From the NCBI RefSeq assembly GCF_000372725.1, contig NW_005199935.1, positions 15,306 through 61,858 of the forward strand: 46,553 nt of DNA, given 5' to 3'. Below, piece after piece: positions 20,256-30,709 of this stretch; positions within the stretch are counted from its first letter, which is position 1, and the number at the start of each line of letters is the position of its first letter. The translations under genes and the position numbers were made by a program. Below the pieces are notes generated by a model that worked only from the letters and a program-made list of their open reading frames with translations, searched no databases and was not told the DNA's origin. The DNA is from Emiliania huxleyi CCMP1516 (Eukaryota; Haptophyta; Isochrysidales; Noelaerhabdaceae).

Positions 20256-22350
20256 GGGTACCGGTTCCAGCCCTCGGAGACCCGTGTTATGGCCCTGCGA
20301 CCGCGCACCCCCCACTCTCTAGCCCGTAACCCGATCCCGAGCATCCGGGGTACCGATAGAGCAAAAGGAAAAGCGGTTAGCGGGGAATCTCCCACTGAGC
20401 CGCACACACCGTCCGCCCACGGAGCCCGAGGCACGCATCGCCGCAAGGTCCGTGCAGCATTTTCGCGGAGGTGGAGAGCGAGCGCACATCAGAGAGAGAG
20501 AGAGATTTTTTGTTTGTCACATCAGTCAGAGTCCGAGTCCACACACCCGCCCCTCTCTGATGCTCCCGCCGCACTGGGCTCGCCGCCTTGGCCGATCGTG
20601 AACCGGTCGACCGACTTCCGCGAGCGCTTGGGACGGTCCGGCTGCTCGTCGGCCCGCCGTTTCCTCTAGAAGAGATGCGCTTGCCTCGCATTATCAGTTG
20701 TATATACGGGCTCTGTGGGCTCCTCGGCGGGGGAGCAAACCTCGGCATGTTACATGAAGCGCCCTTGCCAAAGGAACGCAACACTGGGAGTGAGGAGCAC
20801 GCCCAGCCCTTGTCTCTTGTGACATAGCCAGGTACCCAAAGTTTAAGAGCGGCTCAAAGCTCAGAAAAGATTCGTTGAGCGTAGAGCGGCTGGGATCTGG
20901 AAGGATGCCAAAGGTACAGCAATCAATGCAGCGGAAAGAGATCACACCCTTTTCCAGAGCGTCCCGTTGACGTACGTGCGCGATGCCCAAACCGCCGCAC
21001 GCCAAGCGGTGCTTTCGTGGACCTCACGAGCTCGCGTTCGTCCGTTCATAAATATTTATTCACCCGCAGTTTGCCTCAAGTCACAAGTGCCTCTCTGCGT
21101 GCCGTGCCCGTGGGGATGGCCCGCGGCGTGCAAGCCCCACCCGGCCGGCGGATGGGCGTGTGGGCGCGTCGCCCTGCTTGCTCTAGGTGAAACGTCTAAA
21201 GGACGAAGAAGACCCGAATCCGCACGGCGGGCGGAGAACGACGGGCGGAGAACACACGGGCACTAGACCAGGGAGGACTGGGAGAGTGTGAATGGAGGGA
21301 CACGTGTGTTCAGACGCGCGGTAGGAAGGGTAGGCGGGCGGGGCGAGGCGACCTCGACGCAGCTCTCGCGGCACTCGGTCTTCAGCGCCTCGATCGAGGC
21401 GCCGCCCTTCGCCGCGTCGGCCTCGAAGATGGGTGGGTGGGGATAAGCACGCCATCGTCGCACACACACCTCGGCGAACGGGACGCGGTCGCCGAGGTTT
21501 CGTACGTCGGGCGTCATCTGCACCGGCACCGCCATACGGGGTGTGGAGGGTGAGTTGACCAAGGGGTTGTGCGCCGGGCCCTCCTGCTCGGCTCCAGCCG
21601 GTAGACAAGTCTTGTCATCAACAGAGTAGATGGATCTGACCTCGGGGCCGATGTGACCAAGCGCTGGTAGCGTGGTTTAACCTCACACCCATGGTCTCAC
21701 AGTGTGCCGGCAGTCGCCGAGCAGTGTCGCTCACACCAAGCCGCAGCACAAGTGACTGAGGGCCAGTGAGGGCGAGCCCATCGCTGTCACAGCTGTGGCA
21801 GCCGCACAGTAGGCTGTGTCAACTGTGCAGAGTGTGTGAGCAGCAGAGGAGCTGCTCTCCAGGCTTCTGTCGCAAAGAGCTGCATGCCACCGAAAGCGCT
21901 GTCGAGGTTCGCCGAGCGCGGCGAAATCGGGGGACGCCGCCACCGACGAGCGCGTTGGACTTTTCACTCCGGACAAAGACGGGGACACAGCGGACGGTGC
22001 GGGGTGTGTCCCCGTCATAGCGGCGAGGCGCGGGACCGTCTGTGGCGACGTGGGTCGCGTCCTCCGATTTCCTCAACTCAGGGTCCGCTCCCTCTAGAGC
22101 TCTACGTGTCCCGCCGGCGTCGCGGATACCGCGCGAAAAAATCGGCCAGACGATGGATATAAATAGAGCCGTACGCTGCTCCGATACTCTCCGGGCCGAC
22201 CCGTCCCTACCCGACGGTGTGACACTCTTCCACGCGTCTCGCTCACGCTGAAGCACGTGCTCGCCTCAACTGCTGGCGCGCGCGCGCCGCGCGCGCGGCC
22301 ACCCACTCACCCACACCCTCACACGCCGGCGCCAGCCTTCCCCAGGCTTC
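20256..22350. other. long spacer with no firm gene
   Basis: About 2.1 kb in which I can support only the weak CHCH-like candidate at 21263-21535. A GA-rich patch followed by ATTTTTTGTTTGTC is at 20490-20520. An AT-rich AATAAATATTTATT lies at 21048-21061. 22265-22300 is a pure CG-alternating stretch. Overlapping open frames at 21819-22256 have no recognisable content. Confidence 0.45.
21263..21535 (-). CDS. possible small CHCH-like (Cx3C) protein, first exons
   Basis: ATG at 21535 gives MAVPVQMTPDVRNLGDRVPF then AE. A 48-nt GTG...GAG stretch may be an intron, followed by ADAAKGGASIEALKTECRES and CVE, after which a GT donor follows. The Cx3C in CRESC after an acidic helix is reminiscent of the start of the complex III hinge subunit (QCR6/UQCRH) or another CHCH protein, but I cannot find the exon with the remaining cysteines. 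It could equally be a fragment or chance; the frame ends at 21263. Confidence 0.25.
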   Translation of the reverse strand: MAVPVQMTPDVRNLGDRVPFAEVCVRRWRAYPHPPIFEADAAKGGASIEALKTECRESCVEVASPRPPTLPTARLNTRVPPFTLSQSSLV

Positions 22351-23179
22351 TCAGTGGCCGCCATGCAGCCCCGACACCACCTTGGTCAGGTCATTCACCC
22401 ACTTCGAGATCTCCGTGTTGTCGTCCGAGGAGAAGAGGAGGCTCGCACTGCCTCCGGCGCTCTTGGCCGCCTTGGCATGCCGCGAGCCCGGGTGGAGCTC
22501 GAGCTTGAAGGATTTGAGGTCGCTCCGCGCCACTTTGCTGACCTGCGCACCGGGCGAGAGCGGGCTTGTTCGCTGGGAACAACAACCACGGCGGCACAGG
22601 CGCGTTCGGCTGCGCCGGAGCCCTCTCCTCTCGGCCATCTCTCCCCCCTCTCTCCCGGTGGCCTGCCGGTGGCCCTCTGTGGGCTTCTCCATCTCTCTCG
22701 GGCTCACGTCTGCGCGGAGGTCGAGGCTCATCTTTGGTGGCTTGGTCTGATCCGCCTGTGGGCCGAGCAAGGGGGGGGGGGGGACGCGAGCTGAACGGAG
22801 GGGGGGGCGGAGGGAGGGAGGCGGTTGCCTCTCGCCGCCGGCGAGCTTGGAAGATATTGCGCCGCCGCCATGACGAAACAGAAACTAGCGCAGACAAGAG
22901 CAGGGCAGACCCGGGGACTGGGGAGCCGGAGCAGACGGCATCGGCCGCCGAGGGAACGTTGGGAAGAGGCACGAGGAGGGCGGCGACCTCAACCGACTAT
23001 GGAGGGCCTCCCGCCACGCACCTTTTTGTCGAAGACGTCGAGCTTGCCTCCGCTCAGCACGCACCACCGCTTGCTCTTGTTGGCGCTCAGCAGGCCCGAG
23101 CGGTGGACGTGCTCGGCGTCCCCGCCGCCTCCTCCTCCGGTAGCGCCGCCGCTGGGGTTGGGGGGCGCCCAGTGCTCGC

Positions 23180-23211
<32 letters not shown>

Positions 23212-24621
23212 GTCTTGGAGCCCCTCTTGTGTCCAAACTTGATTGCGGAGGCGGCGCCGGCGACGCTCAGGCGGCGGCCCTTCTTCGGCAGGGAGCTGTC
23301 CTCGTCGTCGTATCCGGCGGGGCGGCTGTAGTCCTCGTAGCTGGAGGGCGGCTGCTGGTGCTGCGCCTGCTGCGGCTGCTGGTGCTGCTCCTGGTACGAT
23401 GGCGGGGGCGGGGGCGGCGGCGGCGGCGGCGGCCGCTGCCGCTGCTGCTGCTGCTCTCCCGCTGCCTCCGGTGGCAGCAGACCCGAAGGTGGTAGCTGCT
23501 GCGGCATCGCCGCGCCCTTGTAGCGCGCCGCGGCAATGTGCAGGGCGACCGCGAACTCATTGCGCGCGAGGTAGCCGTCGCCGTCGGTGTCGCACAGCGC
23601 CCACACGGCGTCAATGTCTTCCCTTGGGAGCCTACGTCAGAGATCATCCCTGCGGTCTGAGGTTGGGGAGACATGGGTAGACACGGGGAGATATGGGGAG
23701 ATATGGGGAGATCATGAAAGCGCCGTCCAGAGACTAGGGCTAGGATTCGGCGCGCGCATCGCGGGAGGTGCGAGTGCTGCGAGAGTGCGGTAGCACAGCC
23801 TGCAAGACCTACCTCCTCGAGAGCTAGTTGGAATACAAATGGGGGGACTCCGCATCTAGGCTTGGCCACACCTTGCGCGGCTGAAGGTGGGCTCCGCCTG
23901 CGCGCGGCTGAGGGCCCAGCTGCCTTGGCAGAGCGAGTGGAAGAGCTGGATGTACCGCGCGTACTCGGGGCCGCCCATCGCCGCGATCGGCGGCGGCGGC
24001 GGTGGCGCCGGTGCCGGCGCCACCGCATGCGGCGGCCCGCCAAAGGTGCTAGCGCCAAAGGAGGCGAAGCCGGTCGTGGGTGCCGGCGCAAACGCTGGCG
24101 GCGAGGAGAAGGAATCGAAGCCCGGCGCTGGCGCGGGCGCGGGCGGTGAGGGAAAGGGTTCGAACCCAAGCGCTGGCGCCGGCGCGGGTGGGGCGGAGAA
24201 GGAATCGAACCCAGGCGCTGGCGCCGGCGCGGGTGGGGCGGAGGTTCCAAAGGACGTGCCAAAAGCAGTGGGCAGAGCCTGCGTCTCGTAGCTGCTCAGG
24301 AAGCCGGCAGGGGCAGAGCGCGCTGGCTGTGCCTGCGGCGGCTGCGGGTAGGCGGCCTGCTGCGGCGCGTGGGGCGGCGTGGGCGGCTGCGGGGACGGCG
24401 CCTGCTGTTGCAACCCCGGCGCCGTTGGCTGCAACGCGCCAAACGGGTCGCTTGCAACAGTGCCAAGTGACGCAGCCATCGGCGTGGCTTGGGTGCCGTG
24501 TGTGTCGCCGCCAGGGGCGCAAGCCGCTGGCTGGGGCGCCTCGCGGGTGTGCGGCGGCCAAGCCTGCGACGGCGAAGACAGCGCCTGCACCATCGGCTGC
24601 ATGGCGAACGCTTGCTGCTGC

Positions 24622-24714
<93 letters not shown>

Positions 24715-24911
24715 GCGGCCGCCACCGCCTGTGCTGCCGCCGCCGCCTCCGCAACCGCCGCCTCCGCCTCCGCCGCCGCTGCGGCCACCGCGGCCGCCGC
24801 CGCCTCTGGCATCCCCTCCCGCCACTGCCCCAGCTGCTGCTGCTGAGCAGCCGTCAAGCCGGGGAGCGTTCCCCCCGTATAAGGCGGCGGCGGCGGCCGC
24901 CAGGCGCCCAA
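22351..24911 (-). CDS. polyQ protein with EH domain and C-terminal PH domain
   Basis: Probable endocytic or membrane-trafficking adaptor: EH domains bind NPF peptides and PH domains bind phosphoinositides. Exons: upstream to 23872, 23622-23022, 22755-22708 and 22542-22351. The N-terminal exon has a polyQ tract from (CTG)n at 24612-24713 and Pro/Ala repeats of APAPGFDSFSSPPA type. EH: EYARYIQLFHSLCQGSWALS and EPTFSRAR, then after the intron EDIDAVWALCDTDGDGYLAR with NEFAVALHI, an EF-hand-like calcium loop. A Pro/Gln linker follows. PH: SGLLSANKSKRWCVLSGGKL with DVFDKK, KPPKMSLDLRAD, SFKLELHPG and NTEISKWVNDLTKVV. All three introns are GT-AG and phase-consistent, unlike the GC-AG introns of other genes here. 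The 5' end is uncertain: no good ATG before the gap, so an upstream exon is likely. Confidence 0.8.
24612..24713. repeat. (CTG)n trinucleotide repeat encoding polyglutamine
   Basis: Just over thirty CTG triplets (CAG on the coding strand) with three TTG interruptions, in frame as polyQ in the EH/PH gene. Confidence 0.95.
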
Positions 24912-24946
24912 AGGAGTCTGCGTCGATCGGCGGGCCGCTCTCCTAA

Positions 24947-25130
24947 CGCGTGCAGGCTAGGGACTGAAGGCCAGTACTTCACGCCCCTCCCATCCCCCCA
25001 CCCCACGTCCTCCCTCGCCCTCCCCCCCGTCGTTCGCTCAAACTCCCCCCCTCCTCCTCTAACGTAACGCCCTCCGTATCGCATACCCTCCCGCTTCCCC
25101 ACCCTGACTCTCCATCCACCCCCCTCATTC
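24947..25130. other. C/T-rich sequence before the gap
   Basis: Pyrimidine-rich low-complexity DNA between the visible 5' end of the EH/PH gene and the assembly gap, probably part of that gene's next intron. GCGTTAG just above 24946 could be an acceptor for the exon that contains 24911. Confidence 0.4.
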
Positions 25131-25345
25131 NNNNNNNNNNNNNNNNNNNNNNNNNNNNNNNNNNNNNNNNNNNNNNNNNNNNNNNNNNNNNNNNNNNNNN
25201 NNNNNNNNNNNNNNNNNNNNNNNNNNNNNNAAGGGGGGGGGGGGGGGGGCAAGGCCCCCAAAGGATTTTGTTTTATTTGGGGGGCCCTTTTCTTAAGGGG
25301 TCCAGGTTAGGGATTAAAGGAAATTTTTTTAGGCCCCCCCCCCCC
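25131..25345. other. assembly gap (100 N) and degenerate copy of the sequence before it
   Basis: 25131-25230 are N. 25245-25335 reads like a poor-quality duplicate of 24898-24985: CCCAAAGGATTTTG against CCCAAAGGAGTCTG, then GTCCAGGTTAGGGATTAAAG against GTGCAGGCTAGGGACTGAAG, with long G and C runs added. It is best treated as an artefact, not biology. Confidence 0.8.
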
Positions 25346-25533
25346 CCCCCCTTCCGCCCTTTTTGGGCCATCCCGTGGAGGTGAGGTAAACTTCTCCACA
25401 CACACGAGGTGGTGGGGCAAGGGGGGGCAACCCTCGCGTCTCCACGTCTGACGACAGGAGCCCCACGGCATTCAAAGTGCAAGGCCCAGTGCGCGTGGGT
25501 GAGCGGTGTGTGTGTGTGTGGGGGGGGGGGGGG

Positions 25534-25700
25534 CACGTCACTGGACCCAATGGACGAAAGTGCGAGTGATAGGTGTAGCCAGAGGCTGACGTGGCAGCTA
25601 CGGATACAGTGAGATGGGTCACGTCACTGGACCCAGTGGACGAAAGTGCGAGTGATAGGTAGCGAGAGGCTGACGCGGCAGCTACGGATACAGTGAGATG
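25534..25700. repeat. 86-bp tandem duplication
   Basis: Two copies (25534-25618, 25620-25700) that both start CACGTCACTGGACCCA and end GGATACAGTGAGATG, with a 4-bp difference in the middle. Confidence 0.9.
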
Positions 25701-25867
25701 AACATCCAAGAGAGGGGGACATTGAGGAAGGAAATACGTGCCGTTCTCGAGTGCTGCTTGCGTAACGCCTTCAGCATCTACGGCGTCTCTCCCACGGGTC
25801 GCCCGCAGGGTGCGCCGGCAGTTCGGCGGCGAGGCAGAGGTGGCGGAGCGAGTGCAGCAGCTCATGC

Positions 25868-26635
25868 CTACAAGGAGAAGCCTCTGCAACGGCTTAGGGG
25901 AAGCTCCGCGCTCGAGATGGATGAGGGGCGCGCGAGTTGTGCTTGCCGGGGCAGGCAGGGCCGCCCCTGCGCGAGGGCCGCAAAGGCGAGTGTGGCGTCG
26001 GGCGCCAGCTGCTGTTGCGGCCGTGGCTCCAGCTTCTGCGGTGGCGTCGAGCGGAGAGGAGACGGCTCTCCGCCCGCCATCTCCGTCCGCCGCTCCAAAG
26101 CCAAGTCCGAAGCCAGGTTGGACATGCTGGAGCCGCTGCCGTTGGCGTCGTCGCCCGGCTGCTCCACAAACAACCCCTGCGCCGGATATCCATGTGGCTG
26201 CTGCTCGAGGTAGTGCTGGCCGGCCGATTTCGCCGCTGGGACAACTTGCTCTTGCGGAGAGGCCGCAGGCATGCCGCCGATCCCGCAGCTGCCCGCCCCG
26301 CCCATGCCACAGCCGCCTATGCCCAAGCCACCCATGCCGCCGCCGCCCATGCCGCCGCCGCCCATGCCGCCGCCCATGCCGCCGCCGCCCATGCCGCCAA
26401 TGCCGCTGCTGCACGAGCCGCCGCCCGTTGCGCTGGGCGCGGCCGGCGCTGGCTGAGAGCTTGCGGAGATCAAGTCGAATTGCTGGCTGCCCACGTTGCC
26501 GATCCCGTTGCCGCTGCCCATGCCGCCACCCTGCGGGTTGCCGCTAACCCATCCCGTTGGCGACGCTTCTCCGCTGCCGCCTGGGCTAGAGTGCGTCGTG
26601 GCTGCGAGGCAACCAAGCTCAGCGAAAGAAGCCAT
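25868..26635 (-). CDS. Gly/Met-rich protein of unknown function
   Basis: ATG at 26635 gives 255 residues without introns, starting MASFAELGCLAATTHSSPGG. Residues about 75-125 are a GGMGGGGMGG-type low-complexity block encoded by CCGCCCAT repeats. The C-terminal half (EQVVPAAKSAGQHYLEQQPH, then MSNLASDLALERRTEMAGG) has normal composition and ends SLSRCRGFSL-like. I recognise no domain. The 5' leader and first codons (CGATCGGTTTTCAATGG, then FAELG) recur at 36481 on the minus strand, so the gene's 5' end belongs to a dispersed family. A GAAAAGAATTC tract and a CA microsatellite lie 80-120 bp upstream. The frame choice rests on codon plausibility. Confidence 0.55.
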   Translation of the reverse strand: MASFAELGCLAATTHSSPGGSGEASPTGWVSGNPQGGGMGSGNGIGNVGSQQFDLISASSQPAPAAPSATGGGSCSSGIGGMGGGGMGGGMGGGGMGGGGMGGLGIGGCGMGGAGSCGIGGMPAASPQEQVVPAAKSAGQHYLEQQPHGYPAQGLFVEQPGDDANGSGSSMSNLASDLALERRTEMAGGEPSPLRSTPPQKLEPRPQQQLAPDATLAFAALAQGRPCLPRQAQLARPSSISSAELPLSRCRGFSL

Positions 26636-26756
26636 TGAAAACCGATCGCGACGACGTTTGTCGTGCCTTTCGTGTAGCCTTTGGTGGCGGAGAGGGCGAG
26701 ATCGTTGATTGTGGGTCCGCGAATTCTTTTCATTTTTCTCTCTCTCGAGGTTCTCG

Positions 26757-26758
<2 letters not shown>

Positions 26759-26847
<89 letters not shown>
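26759..26847. repeat. (TG)n microsatellite
   Basis: About 44 uninterrupted TG units, upstream of the minus-strand Gly/Met-rich gene. Confidence 0.97.
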
Positions 26848-26848
<1 letters not shown>

Positions 26849-27684
26849 CGAAAAACTCGTCTCGCCACACGCCAAGGGCTTATGCTCTGGCGAGACGTGA
26901 GGCGCATGCGCAGGAGGGGAGGGAGGGGGCATGTGTAACGACGCTGCTAGAGATGCCTTTCGGGGCCCAGAGACAAAACTTCTGATGCCATGCGTGACCT
27001 AGTAGTGTCCCCAGCTATGGGCGTGTCCACGTTGGAGCCAGGTGTGGTGTGGGCGCGAGAATAGCTCCGCCGTTCATGGAGGCAACCGATGCGAGTCGAC
27101 TGGTGTGTGTCGTCGTGGTTTCGTATCAAGAATACTCACGCACTCACTCACTTTTGTCCGCGCTCGAGGCGACGCGCGATGAGTGCGAGCGGTGCGGTCT
27201 CAGCCCCTCCTCTCCATCGCCTCCTCACAGCCCCGCCCGGCCCTCCGACGCCGCCGACCTGGCGGGGAGGGAGGCAGGAACAGCGCGGCGAGCCGCTGCT
27301 CGGGTGCGTCCCTGTGCGCACTGCGCGGTCTGGTGGGTGGGCCGGGGCGCGCAGCGAAACTCAGGCGCGCCCGGTACGAGTATTCTTTACTACCGCGGCT
27401 CGCGCGCGAGAGAAAGAAGGAACGAGTGCGGAGTGGCACCGATGGACATCCACAACAACTACCTAGAGTGGCGTGGTGCCGGGGCACACATACGGATCGC
27501 ACACATACGTGCGTGCGCACCCACATACGAGTCGACTCCACAAGTCACTACCAACGTACAGCAACGAATCGTACATTGCATCATCTGCGAGGGGGCTCTA
27601 TGTAGAGAGGCGCGCAAAAGTCCCCACCGCCCCGCTCGCTCGCGCACGTGCGCCCGCCGCTCTCGACTTGCGCCAGCCTCGATG
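26848..27684. other. spacer, no gene seen
   Basis: Downstream of the AP2/chromo/SAM gene's stop. A long plus frame over 27049-28272 is mainly antisense to that gene and has no recognisable content. ACACATACG-type short repeats occur near 27484-27530. Confidence 0.5.
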
Positions 27685-30414
27685 CTACGCCGGCTCAAAC
27701 GCGAACTTGACAAACTTGTTGGCGTGGCCTTGCTTCATGCCCACGCTCTCCGCCACCGTGGCGCGCTCCGCCGCGTCCATCGTCCGCAAGTAGCGGAGGT
27801 CATCATAGCCCTGCTCCTCGAACGCCGCCGCGTACCGGCCCAGCCCGACCCCCTCGAGAGCCTGCACCACCGCCGGCATGCCGAGGGGCGGGAGGGGCTC
27901 TGTCGCCGGCATGCCGAGGGGCGGAAGCGGCTCGGTCGCCGGGCCGCCCTGGCGCGGCGCGGCGCGCGACGCACACCACGCCAGCAGCGCCGCGCACACC
28001 GCGCCGTCCTCGTCCGCCAAGTTGGAGGCGGGCTCCCAGGAGGGGGCATAGCAACCCTTCCACGCGACGAGGTAGTCGACGCCGCCGCTCGGCCGGCGCC
28101 GCTCCGAGAGGATGCGGTCCACCTCGAACTCGGCCGCAGAGGCGGCGGCGGCGGTGGAGGAGGCGGCGGAGTGGGAGGCGGCGGCAGAGGTGGAAGTGGC
28201 GGCACCGCCCGCGCCGATCGCGGTCTCGACCTTCTGCCGCTTGCGGGGCGCGGTGCTGGCCTGCGGCGCTGATCTGGCTGCAGACCTGGCCGCCAGCTCC
28301 GCTTTGCCCTCTGCCGAGCGCGCGTAGCGGAGCGCCGCCTCCTCCGCGGTGGCGTAGCGGCCGAGAACGACGTTCTTGCCCTTGCGGTACACCTGGGCAT
28401 AGTAGGGCGTGGCACCGTTGTGCAACTTGCAAACGCACTTGAAGCCGGAGTTGCTCCGCTCGCTGGTGATGAGCTCGACGCCATCAAAGAGCACCGGCGG
28501 CGCGGCACTGACCGCCAAGTCGGCTTTGGCCTCCGGCGTGCGCGCGTAGCAACGCGCCGCCTCCTCTGCCGTGGCGAAGTGGCCGAGGACGACCTGATCG
28601 CCGTTGCGGTACACGTGGGCGGAGTAGGGCGTGGCACCGCTGCCCAACTTGTACACGCCCTTGAAGCCCGTCTTGTTCGTTGCGCTTGTGATCAGCTGCA
28701 CGGCGCTCGACTGCTTCGACGCAGCGGCGGAGGAGGAGGGCGGCACGGCAGGGAGTGGCGCGGGGCGCTTGGCGGGGCGAGGCGTCGGCGGAGCGTTCCT
28801 TGCCGCCAAGTCGGCGATGCCCTCTGGTGTTGCAGCGTAGACTCGCGCCCCCTCCTCCGCGGTGGCATAGCGGCCGAGATGGACGGTGGTGCCTCCGCGC
28901 TGCACCAAGACTCGGTAGGGCGTGGCACCGTTGCCCGAGTTGCTCACGCCCTTGAGGCCCGTGCTGCTCCGCTCGCTCCTGATCAGCTCGCCGCTGCTGA
29001 GCTCGGAGTTGGAGGGGAGCTGCGGCTGCGGCGGCGGTGGCGGCGCATCCCTTGCCGCCAGGTCGGCGATGCCCTCCGGCGTCGCCGCGTAGGCCCGCGC
29101 CCCCTCCTCTGCGGTGGAGTAGTAGCCGAGAGTGACCGTGGTGCCCTTGCGCCAAATTTGGACACAGTAGGGCGTGGCACCGCCACTCAATTTGTACACG
29201 CACTTGAAGCCCGAATTGCTCCGCTCGCTCCTGATCAGCTCGCTGCTGCTGAGCTCGGAGTTGGAGGGGAGCTGCGGCTGCGGCGGCTGCGGCGGCGGTG
29301 GCGGCGCATCCCTTGCTGCCAGGTCAGCAATGCCCTCTGGTGTTGCAGCGTAGACTCGCGCCCCCTCCTCCGCGGTGGCATAGCGGCCGAGATGGACGGT
29401 GGTGCCTCCGCGCTGCACCGAGACTCGGTAGGGCGTGGCACCGTTGCCCGAGTTGCTCACGCCCTTGAGGCCCGTGCTGCTCCGCTCGCTCCTGATCAGC
29501 TCGCCGCTGCTGAGCTCGGAGTTGGAGGGGAGCGGCGGCTGCGGCGGCGGCGGCGCATCCCTTGCTGCCAGGTCGGCGATGCCCTCTGGCGTGGCCGCGT
29601 AGACTCGCGCCGCCTCGTCTACGGTGGCGTAGTAGCCGAGACTGACGGTGGTGCCTCCGCGCTGCACCAAGACTCGGTAGGGCGTGGCACTGCTGCTCAC
29701 TTTGCTCACGCCCTTGAAGCCCGTGCTGCTCCGCTCGCTCTTGATCAGCTCGCTGCTGCTGAGCTCGGAGTTGGAGGGGAGCGGCGGCGGTGGCGGCGCA
29801 TCCCTTGCCGCCAGGTCGGCGATGCCCTCCGGCGTCGCCGCGTAGGCCCGCGCCCCCTCCTCCGCCGTGGCGTAGCGGCCGAGAACAACGCTGGTGCCCT
29901 TGCGGGTCACTTGGACACAGTAGGGCGTGGCTCCGCTGCTCACTTTGCTCACGCCCTTGAAGCCCGAATTGCTCCGCTCGCTCTTGATCAGCTCGCTGCT
30001 GCTGAGCTCGGAGTTGAGCTGCGGTTCCCCTGGATCTGGCGCCGTCGCATTCGCCGGCTCCGCCACTGCCAACTCCACACCCTTCTCCAGCCCGGCCGGC
30101 GGCGGCCGCGCTGCTTCTGTCGCCTCCGCCACCTCTGCGCCCCCCGCCGCCGCCCCGCCCGCACCTGGTGGCGCTGCGAGGCCGCAGATGCCGAGGTCCC
30201 ACTTGATGATCACTGAGGTCCCCGCTTTGATCTTAGTGAAGCGGGACGTGTGCTCGCTGCACGCACACGGCATGGGCAGCTTGAGGACGGTCCCGGCGGG
30301 GTAGTCGGCGGGGAGCGTAAGGCGCAGCTTGGCGATCTGCGGCGCGTTCGCGTCCTCGCGGTCGTACGCACGCTCCCAAGGCAGGTCGCGCGGGAGCAGC
30401 ACGAAATCCGCCAT
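27685..30414 (-). CDS. seven AP2-like domains + chromo + SAM domain protein
   Basis: Intronless, 909 residues, ATG at 30414 (MADFVLLPRDLPWERAYD). After an N-terminal region of about 95 residues with PADYPAGTVLKLPMPCACS come seven AP2/ERF-like DNA-binding units spaced by Ala/Pro linkers. Typical features are SGFKGVSKVSSGATPYCVQV, a GTTVHLGRYATAEEGARVYA strand-helix and TPEGIADLAARDAP. Then a chromo domain (EVDRILSERRRPSGGVDYLV, AWKGCYAPSWEPASNL) and a C-terminal SAM domain (ALEGVGLGRYAAAFEEQGYD, MKQGHANKFVKFAF). The likely role is a nuclear protein reading both DNA and histone or retroelement chromatin; no target can be inferred. AP2 units 3 and 5 are almost identical at DNA level (28830-29010 against 29330-29525), showing recent duplication or gene conversion. 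A GAAAAAGAAATTCC motif lies 30-50 bp upstream. Confidence 0.88.
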   Translation of the reverse strand: MADFVLLPRDLPWERAYDREDANAPQIAKLRLTLPADYPAGTVLKLPMPCACSEHTSRFTKIKAGTSVIIKWDLGICGLAAPPGAGGAAAGGAEVAEATEAARPPPAGLEKGVELAVAEPANATAPDPGEPQLNSELSSSELIKSERSNSGFKGVSKVSSGATPYCVQVTRKGTSVVLGRYATAEEGARAYAATPEGIADLAARDAPPPPPLPSNSELSSSELIKSERSSTGFKGVSKVSSSATPYRVLVQRGGTTVSLGYYATVDEAARVYAATPEGIADLAARDAPPPPQPPLPSNSELSSGELIRSERSSTGLKGVSNSGNGATPYRVSVQRGGTTVHLGRYATAEEGARVYAATPEGIADLAARDAPPPPPQPPQPQLPSNSELSSSELIRSERSNSGFKCVYKLSGGATPYCVQIWRKGTTVTLGYYSTAEEGARAYAATPEGIADLAARDAPPPPPQPQLPSNSELSSGELIRSERSSTGLKGVSNSGNGATPYRVLVQRGGTTVHLGRYATAEEGARVYAATPEGIADLAARNAPPTPRPAKRPAPLPAVPPSSSAAASKQSSAVQLITSATNKTGFKGVYKLGSGATPYSAHVYRNGDQVVLGHFATAEEAARCYARTPEAKADLAVSAAPPVLFDGVELITSERSNSGFKCVCKLHNGATPYYAQVYRKGKNVVLGRYATAEEAALRYARSAEGKAELAARSAARSAPQASTAPRKRQKVETAIGAGGAATSTSAAASHSAASSTAAAASAAEFEVDRILSERRRPSGGVDYLVAWKGCYAPSWEPASNLADEDGAVCAALLAWCASRAAPRQGGPATEPLPPLGMPATEPLPPLGMPAVVQALEGVGLGRYAAAFEEQGYDDLRYLRTMDAAERATVAESVGMKQGHANKFVKFAFEPA

Positions 30415-30709
30415 CCAGATTTGGTCCAGAGAGTGAGTCGGCGGCAGGAATTTCTTTTTCAGGGTGCGAGCCCTGGAGGCCCTGGGGACGGTTCACAGAG
30501 AAGACGAGACGTTCATTAGAAGCCGTCGTTGCGAAATTATGTCCAATGCTCTTCCAATGCTGGCGGGGGCCTCCGCATCCTCCTCCGCCAACGAGCAAAA
30601 TTTTTGTCCATGCTAAGCGATTCCTATGTGCATAGAGGGCGCTCGAAAGCGGCTGGCCGGCACGCCCGCCGCCGCCCGCCGCCGCCCGCCGCTTTCTTAG
30701 ATTTCCCCA
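30415..30709. other. upstream region of the AP2/chromo/SAM gene
   Basis: Contains GGAATTTCTTTTTCAGG at 30446-30462 and CGCCGCCCGC repeats at 30665-30692. No gene. Confidence 0.5.

Noticed and set aside
24379..25067. Poly-Cys and poly-Leu frames over the CTG repeat
   Set aside because: The minus-strand polyQ frame is continuous with EH-domain coding; the others are frame artefacts.
25261..25345. Distinct repeat family flanking the gap
   Set aside because: Better explained as a low-quality duplicate of 24898-24985.
28420..30216. 598-codon plus-strand open frame over the AP2 gene
   Set aside because: Antisense reading of the GC-rich AP2 repeats; no domain, and the minus strand has clear AP2, chromo and SAM motifs.
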